Assembly (NCBI GenBank): GCA_030430565.1
Contig: JAUIKS010000015.1
Location: 228,495 to 292,494 of the forward strand
Source of the DNA: Polyangia bacterium
GTDB taxonomy: Bacteria > Myxococcota_A > Polyangia > Nannocystales > Nannocystaceae
Reading direction: 5' to 3'
Length of the DNA stretch: 64,000 nt
Shown: piece by piece, positions 43,121-53,447 of the stretch
Numbering within the stretch: the first letter of the stretch is position 1
How the letters are laid out: every line of letters starts with the position of its first letter
Made by a program: the position numbers and the translations under genes
Notes under the pieces: model-generated
The model's input: the letters and a program-made list of their open reading frames with translations, nothing else
What the model was told of the DNA's origin: nothing
Database searches by the model: none

Positions 43121-43783
43121 ATGTCCCCGAGTACAGACCTACCTCCACGCCCCCACGACGCGCTCGTCGTCGACGCGATCGGGGTCCGCCGCGGCGGTCG
43201 CTGGATCCTCGACGGCGCCAGCCTGCGCTGCGGGCCCGGCCTGTTCCACCTCACGGGCGCCAACGCGTCGGGGAAGTCGACGCTGCTGCGCGCGCTCGCG
43301 GGCGTGCTCCCGCTGGCGCGCGGCGAGGTCTGGATCGCCGGTCACGAGCTCACGCGCGAGCCCGCGCGCGCTCGCCGGGCGCTCGGCTACATGCCCGAGA
43401 CCGCCGACCTGTTCCCCTACCTGCGCTGCGACGAGCTGCTCGAGACCGTCGCCTGCCTGCGCGGCGCGTCGCGGGACGAGGCCCTCGCCCCGCTCGAGCA
43501 CCTCGAGATCGCCGCGCTCGCGCGCGCGCGCATCGGCGCGCTGTCCTTCGGTCAGCGGCGCAAGCTCGCGCTGGCGGCCGCGCTCTGCGGGCGCCCGCAG
43601 GTGCTGCTGCTCGACGAGCCCGAGAGCGGCCTCGACGCCCACTCGCTCAACTTCCTCGAGCGACACCTCGAGGACCTCGCCGCCGCCGGCCGCACGATCC
43701 TCGTCTCGAGTCACCGCGCGCGCCCGAGGGCCGCGGGGATCCTGCGCGTCGCCGAGGGCCGCGTTCATCAAGTGGGCCCCTGA
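43121..43783 (+). CDS. ABC transporter ATP-binding protein
   Basis: The 220-residue nucleotide-binding domain has Walker A GANASGKST (46-54), the signature LSFGQRRKLALAAAL (normally LSGGQ), Walker B VLLLDEPESGLD, and the switch His in LVSSHRARP. It is slightly short for the family (no C-terminal extension), and the second position of the LSGGQ motif is Phe. It is paired with the preceding permease gene and is probably an exporter of unknown cargo. Confidence 0.92.
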   Translation: MSPSTDLPPRPHDALVVDAIGVRRGGRWILDGASLRCGPGLFHLTGANASGKSTLLRALAGVLPLARGEVWIAGHELTREPARARRALGYMPETADLFPYLRCDELLETVACLRGASRDEALAPLEHLEIAALARARIGALSFGQRRKLALAAALCGRPQVLLLDEPESGLDAHSLNFLERHLEDLAAAGRTILVSSHRARPRAAGILRVAEGRVHQVGP

Positions 43784-43861
43784 GCGCGACGCCCAAAAAT
43801 TAAAATTGACGTCGACCCAGCGCGCCGCTAAGAAGTATGTGCGTTCAGCAGCCGCGGCGTC

Positions 43862-43896
43862 GGTCACAAGAACCTTGAGACAGGTTCTTTGTGACC
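43862..43896. promoter_or_regulatory. long inverted repeat overlapping a promoter
   Basis: Arms 43862-43875 and 43882-43896 are complementary over 14 of 15 positions (one bulged A) around a six-base loop. TTGTGA at 43889 and TAGGCT at 43913 could be the -35 and -10 of the hydrolase gene, so the dyad covers the -35. Read as an operator, a dimeric repressor or activator site; as RNA it would be a hairpin without a T-run. Confidence 0.65.
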
Positions 43897-43925
43897 TGTT
43901 GGTGCTTTCTGGTAGGCTCCGCGCC

Positions 43926-44816
43926 GTGGACAGTATCTACCGATCCCCGGCTGGCGAGCGCGCGCTGCTCGACTACTACGACCAAACGCTCGCGCGGCTC
44001 GAGCGCGCGGGTCGACAGCTCGACTCGCGGGTCGTCGAGACCCGACAGGGTCCGACCCACCTGCTGATCGAGGGCCCCGAGGACGCGCCGCCGCTGGTGC
44101 TCGTGCACGGCGGCCACGGCAGCGCGGTGATGATGGCCGGAGGGTCAGGCGCGCTGATCTCGGAGCACCGCTGCTACTACGTCGACGTCCCGGGCGATCC
44201 GAACCGCAGCGCCGCGCGGGCGCTCGAGAAGACGCGCGCCGACGACACGATCGGGCGCTGGATGGAGGACGTGCTCGACGCGCTGGCGCTCGAGCGCGTC
44301 GCCATGCTCGGGGTCTCGGGCGGCGGCTACATGACGCTGCGCTGCTGCGCGACGATCCCCGCGCGGCTGCGACGGGTCGTGCTGATCACGCCCGAGGGCC
44401 TGGTGAGCTCCGGCGCGTGGACGCAGCTCACCCGCGTCGCCTGGCCGCTGCTGCGCTACCGGCTCGCGCCCGGCGAGGCCAGCGTGCGCCGGTTCATGCG
44501 GGCGCTGTGCAGCGAGGGGATGCAGATCCCCGACGACGCGGTCCTGCACATGGGGCTGGTCTTCAAGCACGTCCGCTCGATGATGAACCTCGGCGCGCAC
44601 CTCACGGCCGAGGAGCTGCGGGAGCTCACCGCGCCGGTGATGCTGCTCGCGGCCGGGCGCGACGTCCTGTTCCCCGGCGCGCCGATGATCCGGCGCGCCG
44701 AGCAGATCATCCCGACCCTCGCCGAGACCATCCTCGAGCCCGAGGCGAACCACATCCACCTCGACTTCTACTTCGGGCCGGCGATGCAGCGCGTCCGCGA
44801 GTTCCTGTCCGTGTAG
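43926..44816 (+). CDS. alpha/beta hydrolase
   Basis: The 296-residue hydrolase has oxyanion HGGHG (61-65), nucleophile elbow GVSGGG (Ser131), acid in LLAAGRDVLFPG, and catalytic His in EANHIHLDF. The cap between them (TQLTRVAWPLLRYRL) is helical. The GTG start at 43926 follows the inverted repeat promoter. Substrate unknown. It stands apart from the upstream ABC pair (142-base gap with the dyad) and is probably separately regulated. Confidence 0.88.
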   Translation: MDSIYRSPAGERALLDYYDQTLARLERAGRQLDSRVVETRQGPTHLLIEGPEDAPPLVLVHGGHGSAVMMAGGSGALISEHRCYYVDVPGDPNRSAARALEKTRADDTIGRWMEDVLDALALERVAMLGVSGGGYMTLRCCATIPARLRRVVLITPEGLVSSGAWTQLTRVAWPLLRYRLAPGEASVRRFMRALCSEGMQIPDDAVLHMGLVFKHVRSMMNLGAHLTAEELRELTAPVMLLAAGRDVLFPGAPMIRRAEQIIPTLAETILEPEANHIHLDFYFGPAMQRVREFLSV

Positions 44817-44825
44817 CCAGCTCGA

Positions 44826-46328
44826 CTACTCGGGCACGAACACCGCCTTGAGCGCGCCGCCGGTCATGTCCGAGTAGGTGTAGTGCACGCCCGAGATCGG
44901 CAGCTGCTCCGCGATCTCGGTCTCGGGGTCGAGGCGCCAGGCCCAGCCGTCGTAGTCGACGATCCAGACCTTCCCCTCGATGTCGATGCTGACGCCGACC
45001 GGCGTGCCGCACTGCGCGAAGGTGTGGTTCTTCACCCAGGTCTTGGTGTTGCCGTCGACCTGCACGAGGCTGCAGCCGGCCGCGCCGTTGGCGTTGGACG
45101 CGACCCAGACCTGGTAGTTGCTGTCGACCGCGATCCCGCGGTGGCACGAGTTGGTCTCGGGGATGACGTGGAAGGTCTCGGACTGCGGGTCGAAGTACGA
45201 GATCGGCCCGCAGTACCCGCCGAACCACGGCATGTTGTTGAAGTCGACCGTCATCCCGTAGGGCGTGTGCCCCATGCCCGAGTTCCAGTGCGTGAGCTCG
45301 AAGGTCTCGCCGTCGATGCGCCACAGGTCATCCTGGAACACGCCGGTGAACCAGACGTTGCGCTCGCCGTCCATCGCCGCGCCGTAGGGCGCGTGCGTGG
45401 CCGGCCACCCGTCGATCTGGACGGTCGCGTCCTGTACACCTGAGTTGATGTCGATGCGACCCATGTAGGCGATGCCGTTGCTGGTGTGCCAGCCGACCCA
45501 GAGCTTCTGCGCGTCGTACTCGCAGGTGCCCTCGTTGAAGAGGCCGGGGTCGAAGGTCGTGCCGCGCGGGCCGCCGACGTAGGCCGCGATCGGCGGGTTG
45601 ACCGTGGTCGTCCAGATCCGGCACTCCTCCTGGTCGAAGGGGACGAGCGTGTCCTTGTCCGGCGAGGTCGTGATCATCCCGTCGTTGTTCTTGTCGACGC
45701 AGTCTTCCTCCTGCGAGGCGTACATGCTGACCGTGCCGGTGCCGCGGTTCGAGACCGCCGCGAAGCGCCCGTCGATGTTGACCGAGGTCCGCGAGGGGCT
45801 CGCGCCGGCCGCGTTCGCGTCGCTGTAGTAGCGCGCCAGCTCGGTCATGGACTGGGTGTCGATCTTCGAGATGCTGCCCTGCGAGGTGTTGGCGACCCAC
45901 AGGTAGCTGTAGTCGATCATCCCCATGCCGCCGCCGCCGGTGTCTCCACAGTCGGCGTCGCCGTCTCCGTCTCCGTCGCCGTCTCCGTCTCCGTCTCCGT
46001 CGCCGTCTCCGTCTCCGTCTCCGTCGCCGTCTCCGTCTCCGTCTCCGTCGCCGTCTCCGTCTCCGGCGGTGGTCGTCCCGGGGCTGGTGCCGGTCGAGCT
46101 CATCGACGCGCCGGACTCCGAGCCGCCCATCGAGGTCTCGCTCCCGCCGTCGCTCAGCGAGCCGGCGGAGGGGTCCGTGGGCGCGCTCGCCTGCGAGTCG
46201 CTCACGCTGCCCGAGTCGCTCACGCTCTCGCTCTCACGATCACCGTCATCACCGCACGCCGTCGCCGCGAGGCTCACGGCTCCGATCAGCGCACACGCGA
46301 GACGCCACGAAACAGCTTCAGAAGACAT
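44826..46328 (-). CDS. lipoprotein with Gly-Asp repeat and beta-propeller
   Basis: The 500-residue protein has signal ending ATAC (Cys25), a Ser/Asp/Gly linker and then about nineteen Gly-Asp dipeptides (45958-46066) leading into a propeller domain: YLWVANTSQGSISKID, GRFAAVSNRGTGTVSM, GERNVWFTGVFQDDLWRID, NYQVWVASNANGAAGCSLVQVD, GKVWIVDYDGWAWRLD. These are NHL/Vgb-like blades. GD arrays can act as Ca-binding stalks, which is suggestion only. The start codon falls on the dispersed palindrome at 46325. Confidence 0.8.
   Translation of the reverse strand: MSSEAVSWRLACALIGAVSLAATACGDDGDRESESVSDSGSVSDSQASAPTDPSAGSLSDGGSETSMGGSESGASMSSTGTSPGTTTAGDGDGDGDGDGDGDGDGDGDGDGDGDGDGDGDGDGDADCGDTGGGGMGMIDYSYLWVANTSQGSISKIDTQSMTELARYYSDANAAGASPSRTSVNIDGRFAAVSNRGTGTVSMYASQEEDCVDKNNDGMITTSPDKDTLVPFDQEECRIWTTTVNPPIAAYVGGPRGTTFDPGLFNEGTCEYDAQKLWVGWHTSNGIAYMGRIDINSGVQDATVQIDGWPATHAPYGAAMDGERNVWFTGVFQDDLWRIDGETFELTHWNSGMGHTPYGMTVDFNNMPWFGGYCGPISYFDPQSETFHVIPETNSCHRGIAVDSNYQVWVASNANGAAGCSLVQVDGNTKTWVKNHTFAQCGTPVGVSIDIEGKVWIVDYDGWAWRLDPETEIAEQLPISGVHYTYSDMTGGALKAVFVPE
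45958..46066 (-). repeat. Gly-Asp codon repeat (hexamer, 24-bp higher order)
   Basis: A GGCGAC/GGAGAC hexamer is repeated about 19 times, with a pattern of period 24 (three GGA and one GGC codon). It encodes a (GD)n stalk and is prone to length change. Confidence 0.9.
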
Positions 46329-46344
46329 GTTTTAAAAGATAGGT
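46325..46344. repeat. dispersed 20-bp palindrome, copy 8
   Basis: 15 of 18 match. It overlaps the start codon of the Gly-Asp propeller lipoprotein. Confidence 0.8.
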
Positions 46345-46411
46345 TATATCGCGCGCGCCGGAAAGCGCGGGCGCGCGCCAGGCTCGCGACATCGTCGCCG
46401 CGCGCGCCGGC

Positions 46412-48298
46412 TCAGGGATCCAGCGGCACGGGCGTGCCTGGGTAGATCGCGCCCGGGTTGCCGACATCCTGCGGCGAGCCGGCGCCCAGCTGCCCGCTGC
46501 TGCCGGCGCCCCAGCACAGGACCTCGCCGTCGCTGTAGCGCGCGCAGGTGTGCGCGCCGCCGGCGACGACCTCCAGCAGCGGATCGTCCCCGAGCGCCAG
46601 CGTCCCCGCCATCTCGGGCAGATTGTCCGGCGCGCCGCCGACCGAGACGTCGTCGCCGTAGCCGAGACGGCCGTTCCCGCCGCGGCCCCAGCAGCTGGCC
46701 TCGCGCTGCCCGTCGTTGTCGACATCGAGCGTCGCGCAGACGTGATCGCCCCCGGCGCTGACCTGGTCGGCGTCACCGCCGAGCGAGACGAGGCCGGCGT
46801 CGAGCACGAGGTGCATGTCGCTGTCGCCGATGTTCTCGGTCGACCCGTGCCCGAGGCGCCCGTCCGCGCCGGCCCCCCAGCACAGCACGCCCATCTCGGT
46901 GTTCTCTTGGAGCAGCGCGCAGGTGAAGTTCGAGCCGGCGCTGATCGTCTGCGGGATCCTGTCGGGACCGAAGTCGATCGCCGCGCTGTCCTGCGCGGTC
47001 TCGCCCTCCTCGTCGCCGAAGTTGCCGATGTCGTCGCGCCCGAGCTGCCCGTCCCCGTTGCGCCCCCAGCAATTCACGGCCAGCATGCCCATGCTCGCGA
47101 GCAGCACGCAGGTGTGGTCACCGCCGACCGCGAGCCCGACAGGCGTGCCCGTCGCGAAGGTGAGGATCATCGCGTCGCCGAGCCCCTCGTCGTCGCCGAG
47201 GTTGTCGGTCGAGCCCAGCCCGAGCTGCCCGTGCGCGCCCCGGCCCCAGCACACGACGCCGCCAGTCTTCATGATCGCGCAGGTGTGCGCGTCGCCGGCC
47301 ATCACCGACGAGGCCGCCCCCGGGAGCGGGACCGGCCCGGCCTCCGCGGGGGTCTCGTCATCGCCGACGTTCTCCGTGTTGCCGTAGCCGAGCTGCCCCT
47401 GCGCGTTGTCGCCCCAGCAGTAGATCGCCCCCTCGTTCGTGAGGGCGCAGGAGTGTCGACCCCCCGCGGTGATCTGCTCGACCGCGACGGTCGGGTCGTC
47501 GAAGCCGAAGTCGACGTCGAGGTAGGGCAGGTTGTCGCGGCTGTCGCCGATCGACTCTGAGTCCCCGAGCCCGAGGCGGCCGAAGCTCCCCTCACCCCAG
47601 CAGCGGACCGCGCCGCCCCACAGCAGCGCGCACGAGTGCGCGTCGCCGAGCGCGATCGAGCGCGCGCCGCCCGTGAACATACAGAACGGCTCGCAGATCT
47701 CATCCTGCCCGGCGACCGACGGATCGCACTCCTCGCCGGGGTCGAGCGCGCCGTTGTTGCACGTGGACCAGACGCAGTTGTCGCCGCAGCTGGCCTCGCC
47801 GGGCGGCTCGCACGACTCCATCAGGCCGTCGCCCTGCTGCACGAGCCCGTCGCCGCAGACGGCGAGCGCGCACGCGTTCGAGCACTCGTCGAGGTCGTCG
47901 AGGTCGCCGTCGTCGCACTCCTCGTCGCCCTCGACCAGGCCGTCGCCGCACACGCCCACGTCCGTCGTCGTCGTCGTCTCGCTCGCGGTCCCGGCCGTGC
48001 TGCTCGAGCTGCCGGAGCTCGTGCTGCTCGTGCTGTCCAGCGTCATCTCCGTGGTCGCGGGCTCGGTCCCGGTCGGTCCGACCGTCGTCGCGTCGCTCGC
48101 GTCGCTCGTCCCGCTCGTCCCGCTCCCGCCGTCGCAGCCCTCGAGGCCGAGGCCGTCGAACGCGAGCCCGTCGGTGTAGCAGTGACCCGGCGTCGCGGTG
48201 CAGCCCGCGCCCGACATCAGCGCCAGCCCCAGCGAGAGCGCGAGCACGCCGAGCCCACCGGCCCGCGTCAACGACTGGAACTCGAGTACAGCTCGCAC
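46412..48298 (-). CDS. RCC1-repeat lipoprotein with Myxococcus Cys-rich repeats
   Basis: The 628-residue protein has lipobox SGAGC, a Ser/Thr/Asp linker, then two copies of the Myxococcus-type Cys-rich repeat (VCGDGLVEGDEECDDGDLDDLDECSNAC and following), then seven RCC1-like blades each of the form AGGxHTCALxxxGxVxCWGxGxxGQLGxG. Seven blades fit a full RCC1 propeller. RCC1 domains bind proteins; role at the surface unknown. GTG at 48298 starts the hydrophobic segment; a TTG start at 48367 would add 23 residues. The mature protein is unaffected. Confidence 0.88.
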   Translation of the reverse strand: MRAVLEFQSLTRAGGLGVLALSLGLALMSGAGCTATPGHCYTDGLAFDGLGLEGCDGGSGTSGTSDASDATTVGPTGTEPATTEMTLDSTSSTSSGSSSSTAGTASETTTTTDVGVCGDGLVEGDEECDDGDLDDLDECSNACALAVCGDGLVQQGDGLMESCEPPGEASCGDNCVWSTCNNGALDPGEECDPSVAGQDEICEPFCMFTGGARSIALGDAHSCALLWGGAVRCWGEGSFGRLGLGDSESIGDSRDNLPYLDVDFGFDDPTVAVEQITAGGRHSCALTNEGAIYCWGDNAQGQLGYGNTENVGDDETPAEAGPVPLPGAASSVMAGDAHTCAIMKTGGVVCWGRGAHGQLGLGSTDNLGDDEGLGDAMILTFATGTPVGLAVGGDHTCVLLASMGMLAVNCWGRNGDGQLGRDDIGNFGDEEGETAQDSAAIDFGPDRIPQTISAGSNFTCALLQENTEMGVLCWGAGADGRLGHGSTENIGDSDMHLVLDAGLVSLGGDADQVSAGGDHVCATLDVDNDGQREASCWGRGGNGRLGYGDDVSVGGAPDNLPEMAGTLALGDDPLLEVVAGGAHTCARYSDGEVLCWGAGSSGQLGAGSPQDVGNPGAIYPGTPVPLDP

Positions 48299-48413
48299 CG
48301 CCGCGATGATACCGCGGGAGACCGGCGCGGGAGACCGGCGCGCTTCCGCTCGTACATGTCCCGACAAGCATATGCAACGGGACGACGGGCCAGCCTCGCG
48401 GTCGCGCCCCCGA

Positions 48414-49412
48414 TCACCCGCCGCCGAACCACGCCGCGTAGGGGAGATCGCAGCCGCGCCGCTGCAGCTCCTCGGAGAAGAAGCGGTCGATCTCGGCCAT
48501 CTGGGCCGCCGAGAGCAGCTCGCCCGAGTCGCCGCTCTGACCGCGGCGAATCAGCACCGGCTCGACGCCGGCGCGCAGCCGCGGCACCGGCGGCGTAAAC
48601 CGGGACGCGTGGGCCTTCATGTACGCGAAGCCGCTCTTCGTGACGACCGCGCGCGCCTCCGCCTCCTCGAGCGCGACGCCCATGAGGCGCGCGCACTGAC
48701 GCACCGCGCCGGCGAGGTCGCGCTTCATCTCCGCGAAGTTCAACACCAAGACGTTGTCTCGATCGCGCCGCGCCCACCACGACGCGGTGTGCTTCGACCA
48801 CGAGCCGTAGGGCCCGTTCTCGGCGCGCAGCGTCATCTCGAGGAGCTCCTCGACCGGCGCCGTGAACTCGACCAGGCAGCGCATCAAGCTGTGGTGGAAG
48901 TGGTACAGGGACACGAGCACCTCCTTGGGATCCCGCAGCACCACGATGTACCTCGCGTCGGGGTGGTACGGCACGTCGAGGGCGGTGTTGTGCGTCTTGA
49001 TCACGCGCAGCCCGGTCGGGCAGCGCGCGTCGACCGGGTCGCTGAGCTTGGCCTTGATCAAGGGGAACGCGGTGTCCGGCCACGGGATCACGTCGTGGAC
49101 GTGCCCGAACTCGCCGTCGCCGCGGTAGGCGATCTGGTGCGCGATCTGGAGCGCCCAATTCGTGCCGCTCTTCGTGAAGCAGCACGCGAAGACGTCGCGC
49201 GCGCTCGGCTGGTAGCCCGCGAAGCAGCTCGCCTCGACCTTCGGGCGCACGGCTTCGAACTGCCGGCTCAAGGCCCGCACGATGGGCGCGCCGAGGCCGA
49301 GCTGTCCGCCGAGCCACATCGCGCGAAACATCAGCCGCTGGGGCAGCGGGAGCCTGTAGAGCGGGTTCGGCAGGGTCGCGTCAGCGGGCGCGGTGGTCGT
49401 GGTCACGGTCAC
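48414..49412 (-). CDS. sulfotransferase domain protein (PF00685 type)
   Basis: The 332-residue protein has P-loop TKSGTNWALQIAHQ, the IPWPDTAFPL region, IKTHNTALDVP, and the PAPS motif VVLRDPKEVLVSLYHF (residues about 150-170). The C-terminal RRGQSGDSGELLSAAQMAEID follows the RKG-type PAPS-binding loop, with Arg in place of Lys. It is a soluble sulfotransferase of the aryl/steroid type rather than the membrane carbohydrate type. GTG at 49412 with GAGG five bases upstream. In a sterol-producing host a sterol or other small alcohol is a possible acceptor (inference). Confidence 0.9.
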   Translation of the reverse strand: MTVTTTTAPADATLPNPLYRLPLPQRLMFRAMWLGGQLGLGAPIVRALSRQFEAVRPKVEASCFAGYQPSARDVFACCFTKSGTNWALQIAHQIAYRGDGEFGHVHDVIPWPDTAFPLIKAKLSDPVDARCPTGLRVIKTHNTALDVPYHPDARYIVVLRDPKEVLVSLYHFHHSLMRCLVEFTAPVEELLEMTLRAENGPYGSWSKHTASWWARRDRDNVLVLNFAEMKRDLAGAVRQCARLMGVALEEAEARAVVTKSGFAYMKAHASRFTPPVPRLRAGVEPVLIRRGQSGDSGELLSAAQMAEIDRFFSEELQRRGCDLPYAAWFGGG

Positions 49413-49572
49413 CTCACGGGGACGGCGCCGCGGATGATCCCCTCGAGCGCGCTCCGGATGGCCGCGCGAGCTCTCGTCGCGGTCCGCGGATCATACAAGC
49501 CTTCCGCAGCCAAGAGCGCGCGCGCGCGAGCTCGCCGCCGCGCGGCGCGCTCGACGGCGCCGGGCTCGCACG

Positions 49573-49591
49573 CCATGTCTTAACAAACATA

Positions 49592-49592
<1 letters not shown>
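49573..49592. repeat. dispersed 20-bp palindrome, copy 9
   Basis: 14 of 18 match. It lies at the very 3' end of the S9 peptidase gene and beyond. Confidence 0.75.
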
Positions 49593-51814
<2,222 letters not shown>

Positions 51815-51956
51815 GGGCGCGAGCCTACGCCATCGCCCGCGCCCGAGACCAGCGCGCGCGGCCGTCGTGTCCGCGAACGCCGACGTTTCGACGTATCATC
51901 ACCGCGCGCGGCGGAACCGGCAGCGGCCCGCCTTCGCGCGCCCTCGCCACGCCTCC

Positions 51957-53423
51957 ATGCCGCACCGCTCCTACGCGCCCGAGCTCACGCGGGCTCACCT
52001 CAGCAACCGCTTCCTCGGCAGCCTGATCCGCTACTTCACCGAGCGCTTCGGCGAGGATCGGGTGGGCGTGATCGTCGAGGAGGCCGGGCTCAGCCTCGAG
52101 TACCTCTACGACACGACGCGCTGGACCTCCGTCGAGTTCGACCGGCGCCTGTGCGACGCGGTCGCGCACCAGATCGGCGGCCTGCTGGAGTCCCCGCCCT
52201 ACAACCACCCGCTGTGGCAGCACTGGCGCCGCGCGTCCTCGGCGATGTTCGAGCGCCAGGAGGTGATGGGGCCGCTGTGGCTGCTGCTCTGGGCGTTTGA
52301 GCAGCCGTCGAACTTCTTCGCCAACATCGGCAACCTCTACACGCGCGGCAACCGAGTCACGCGGATGGAGGTCGTCGAGCACGCGCCCGGGCGCACGCTG
52401 GTGCGCGCGCGCTTCGAAGGCCCGCTGCGCGTCGACCGACCCGGGACCTGCTGGAGTCGCCGCGGGCTGTTCGAGGCGATCCCGACGATCTGGCGGCTGC
52501 CCCGCGCGAGCGTGGTGCACCCGCCCCACAAGTGCATCCACCGGGCGCCGCGCGCCGACCACTGCGTCTACGAGATCCGCTACCGCGACGCGCGGGAGAC
52601 CGACACCAGCGAGGAGCTCTCGCGCCTGCGCAGGCACATCCGCACGGCCGTCCCCGCGCTGCTCGAGGCCATGGACCGGCAGTACGACGAGCACCGCGAG
52701 GTCCAGATCACGCAGCGCAAGACCGCGCACTACCTGCCCGCGACGCTGGTCGAGGCGATCCGGATCAACCCCGAGGCGGAGCTGCGCCTCGGCGGCGAGC
52801 ACAACGTCGGCGCGGTGCTGTTCGCCGACATCAAGGACTTCACCGCGCGCTGTCAGACCACGCCCGCCGACGAGGTCATGACCCAGCTCAACCTCTACTT
52901 CGAACGGGTCGAGTCGATCATCGCGGCCCACGGCGGCATCGTCGACAAGCGCATGGGCGACGGCGTCATGGTCGTCTTCATCGACCCCGAGCGCCGCACG
53001 CCGCTCGCCGAGCTCGCGGCCGCCGGCGTCCGCTGCGGGCTCGCCATGCTCGACGTGATGCCGGCGCTCGGCGACCTGCTGGCGAAGCGCGGCGCCGCGC
53101 CGCTGCGGCTGCGCGTCGGCGTCGCCGCCGGGCGCCTCGTGCAGGGCAACCTCGGCTCGCCCAAGCACATGGAGTACACGGTCATCGGCGAGGCCGTGAA
53201 CCTCGCGTCGCGCCTCGAGGCAGCCGCGACCGCCGACCGCCTGCTGAGCACGCCCGACTGCCTCGAGGACGTCGAGCCCGAGCTCTACGAGCGCGGCGAC
53301 GACCGCGTGGTCGACGTCAAGGGCGTCGGCGTGGTGCACGCGGTCGAGCTCACGCCGGCCGTCACCGCCGCGCGCACGCCCAAGCCCTCGGACTCGTCGA
53401 TCATGCGCCTGCGGGACGTCTAA
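51957..53423 (+). CDS. class III adenylate cyclase with V4R-like N-terminus
   Basis: The protein has 488 residues. The N-terminal part (1-260) holds SNRFLGSLIRYFTERFGEDRVGVIVEEAG and a Cys/His-bearing region (KCIHRAPRADHCVYEIRYRD) that recalls the 4-vinyl-reductase (V4R) or haem-NO-binding-associated ligand domains. The cyclase domain (about 280-450) shows FADIKDFT with metal Asp near 291, GGIVDKRMGDGVMVVF with the adenine-selecting Lys and second Asp, and YTVIGEAVNLASRLE with the transition-state Asn and Arg. The set of residues favours ATP over GTP. Cytosolic; N-terminal ligand unknown. ATG 51957; earlier codons are not conserved. Confidence 0.85.
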   Translation: MPHRSYAPELTRAHLSNRFLGSLIRYFTERFGEDRVGVIVEEAGLSLEYLYDTTRWTSVEFDRRLCDAVAHQIGGLLESPPYNHPLWQHWRRASSAMFERQEVMGPLWLLLWAFEQPSNFFANIGNLYTRGNRVTRMEVVEHAPGRTLVRARFEGPLRVDRPGTCWSRRGLFEAIPTIWRLPRASVVHPPHKCIHRAPRADHCVYEIRYRDARETDTSEELSRLRRHIRTAVPALLEAMDRQYDEHREVQITQRKTAHYLPATLVEAIRINPEAELRLGGEHNVGAVLFADIKDFTARCQTTPADEVMTQLNLYFERVESIIAAHGGIVDKRMGDGVMVVFIDPERRTPLAELAAAGVRCGLAMLDVMPALGDLLAKRGAAPLRLRVGVAAGRLVQGNLGSPKHMEYTVIGEAVNLASRLEAAATADRLLSTPDCLEDVEPELYERGDDRVVDVKGVGVVHAVELTPAVTAARTPKPSDSSIMRLRDV

Positions 53424-53447
53424 TCTCGAGCGCGCGAGCCGGCGCGA

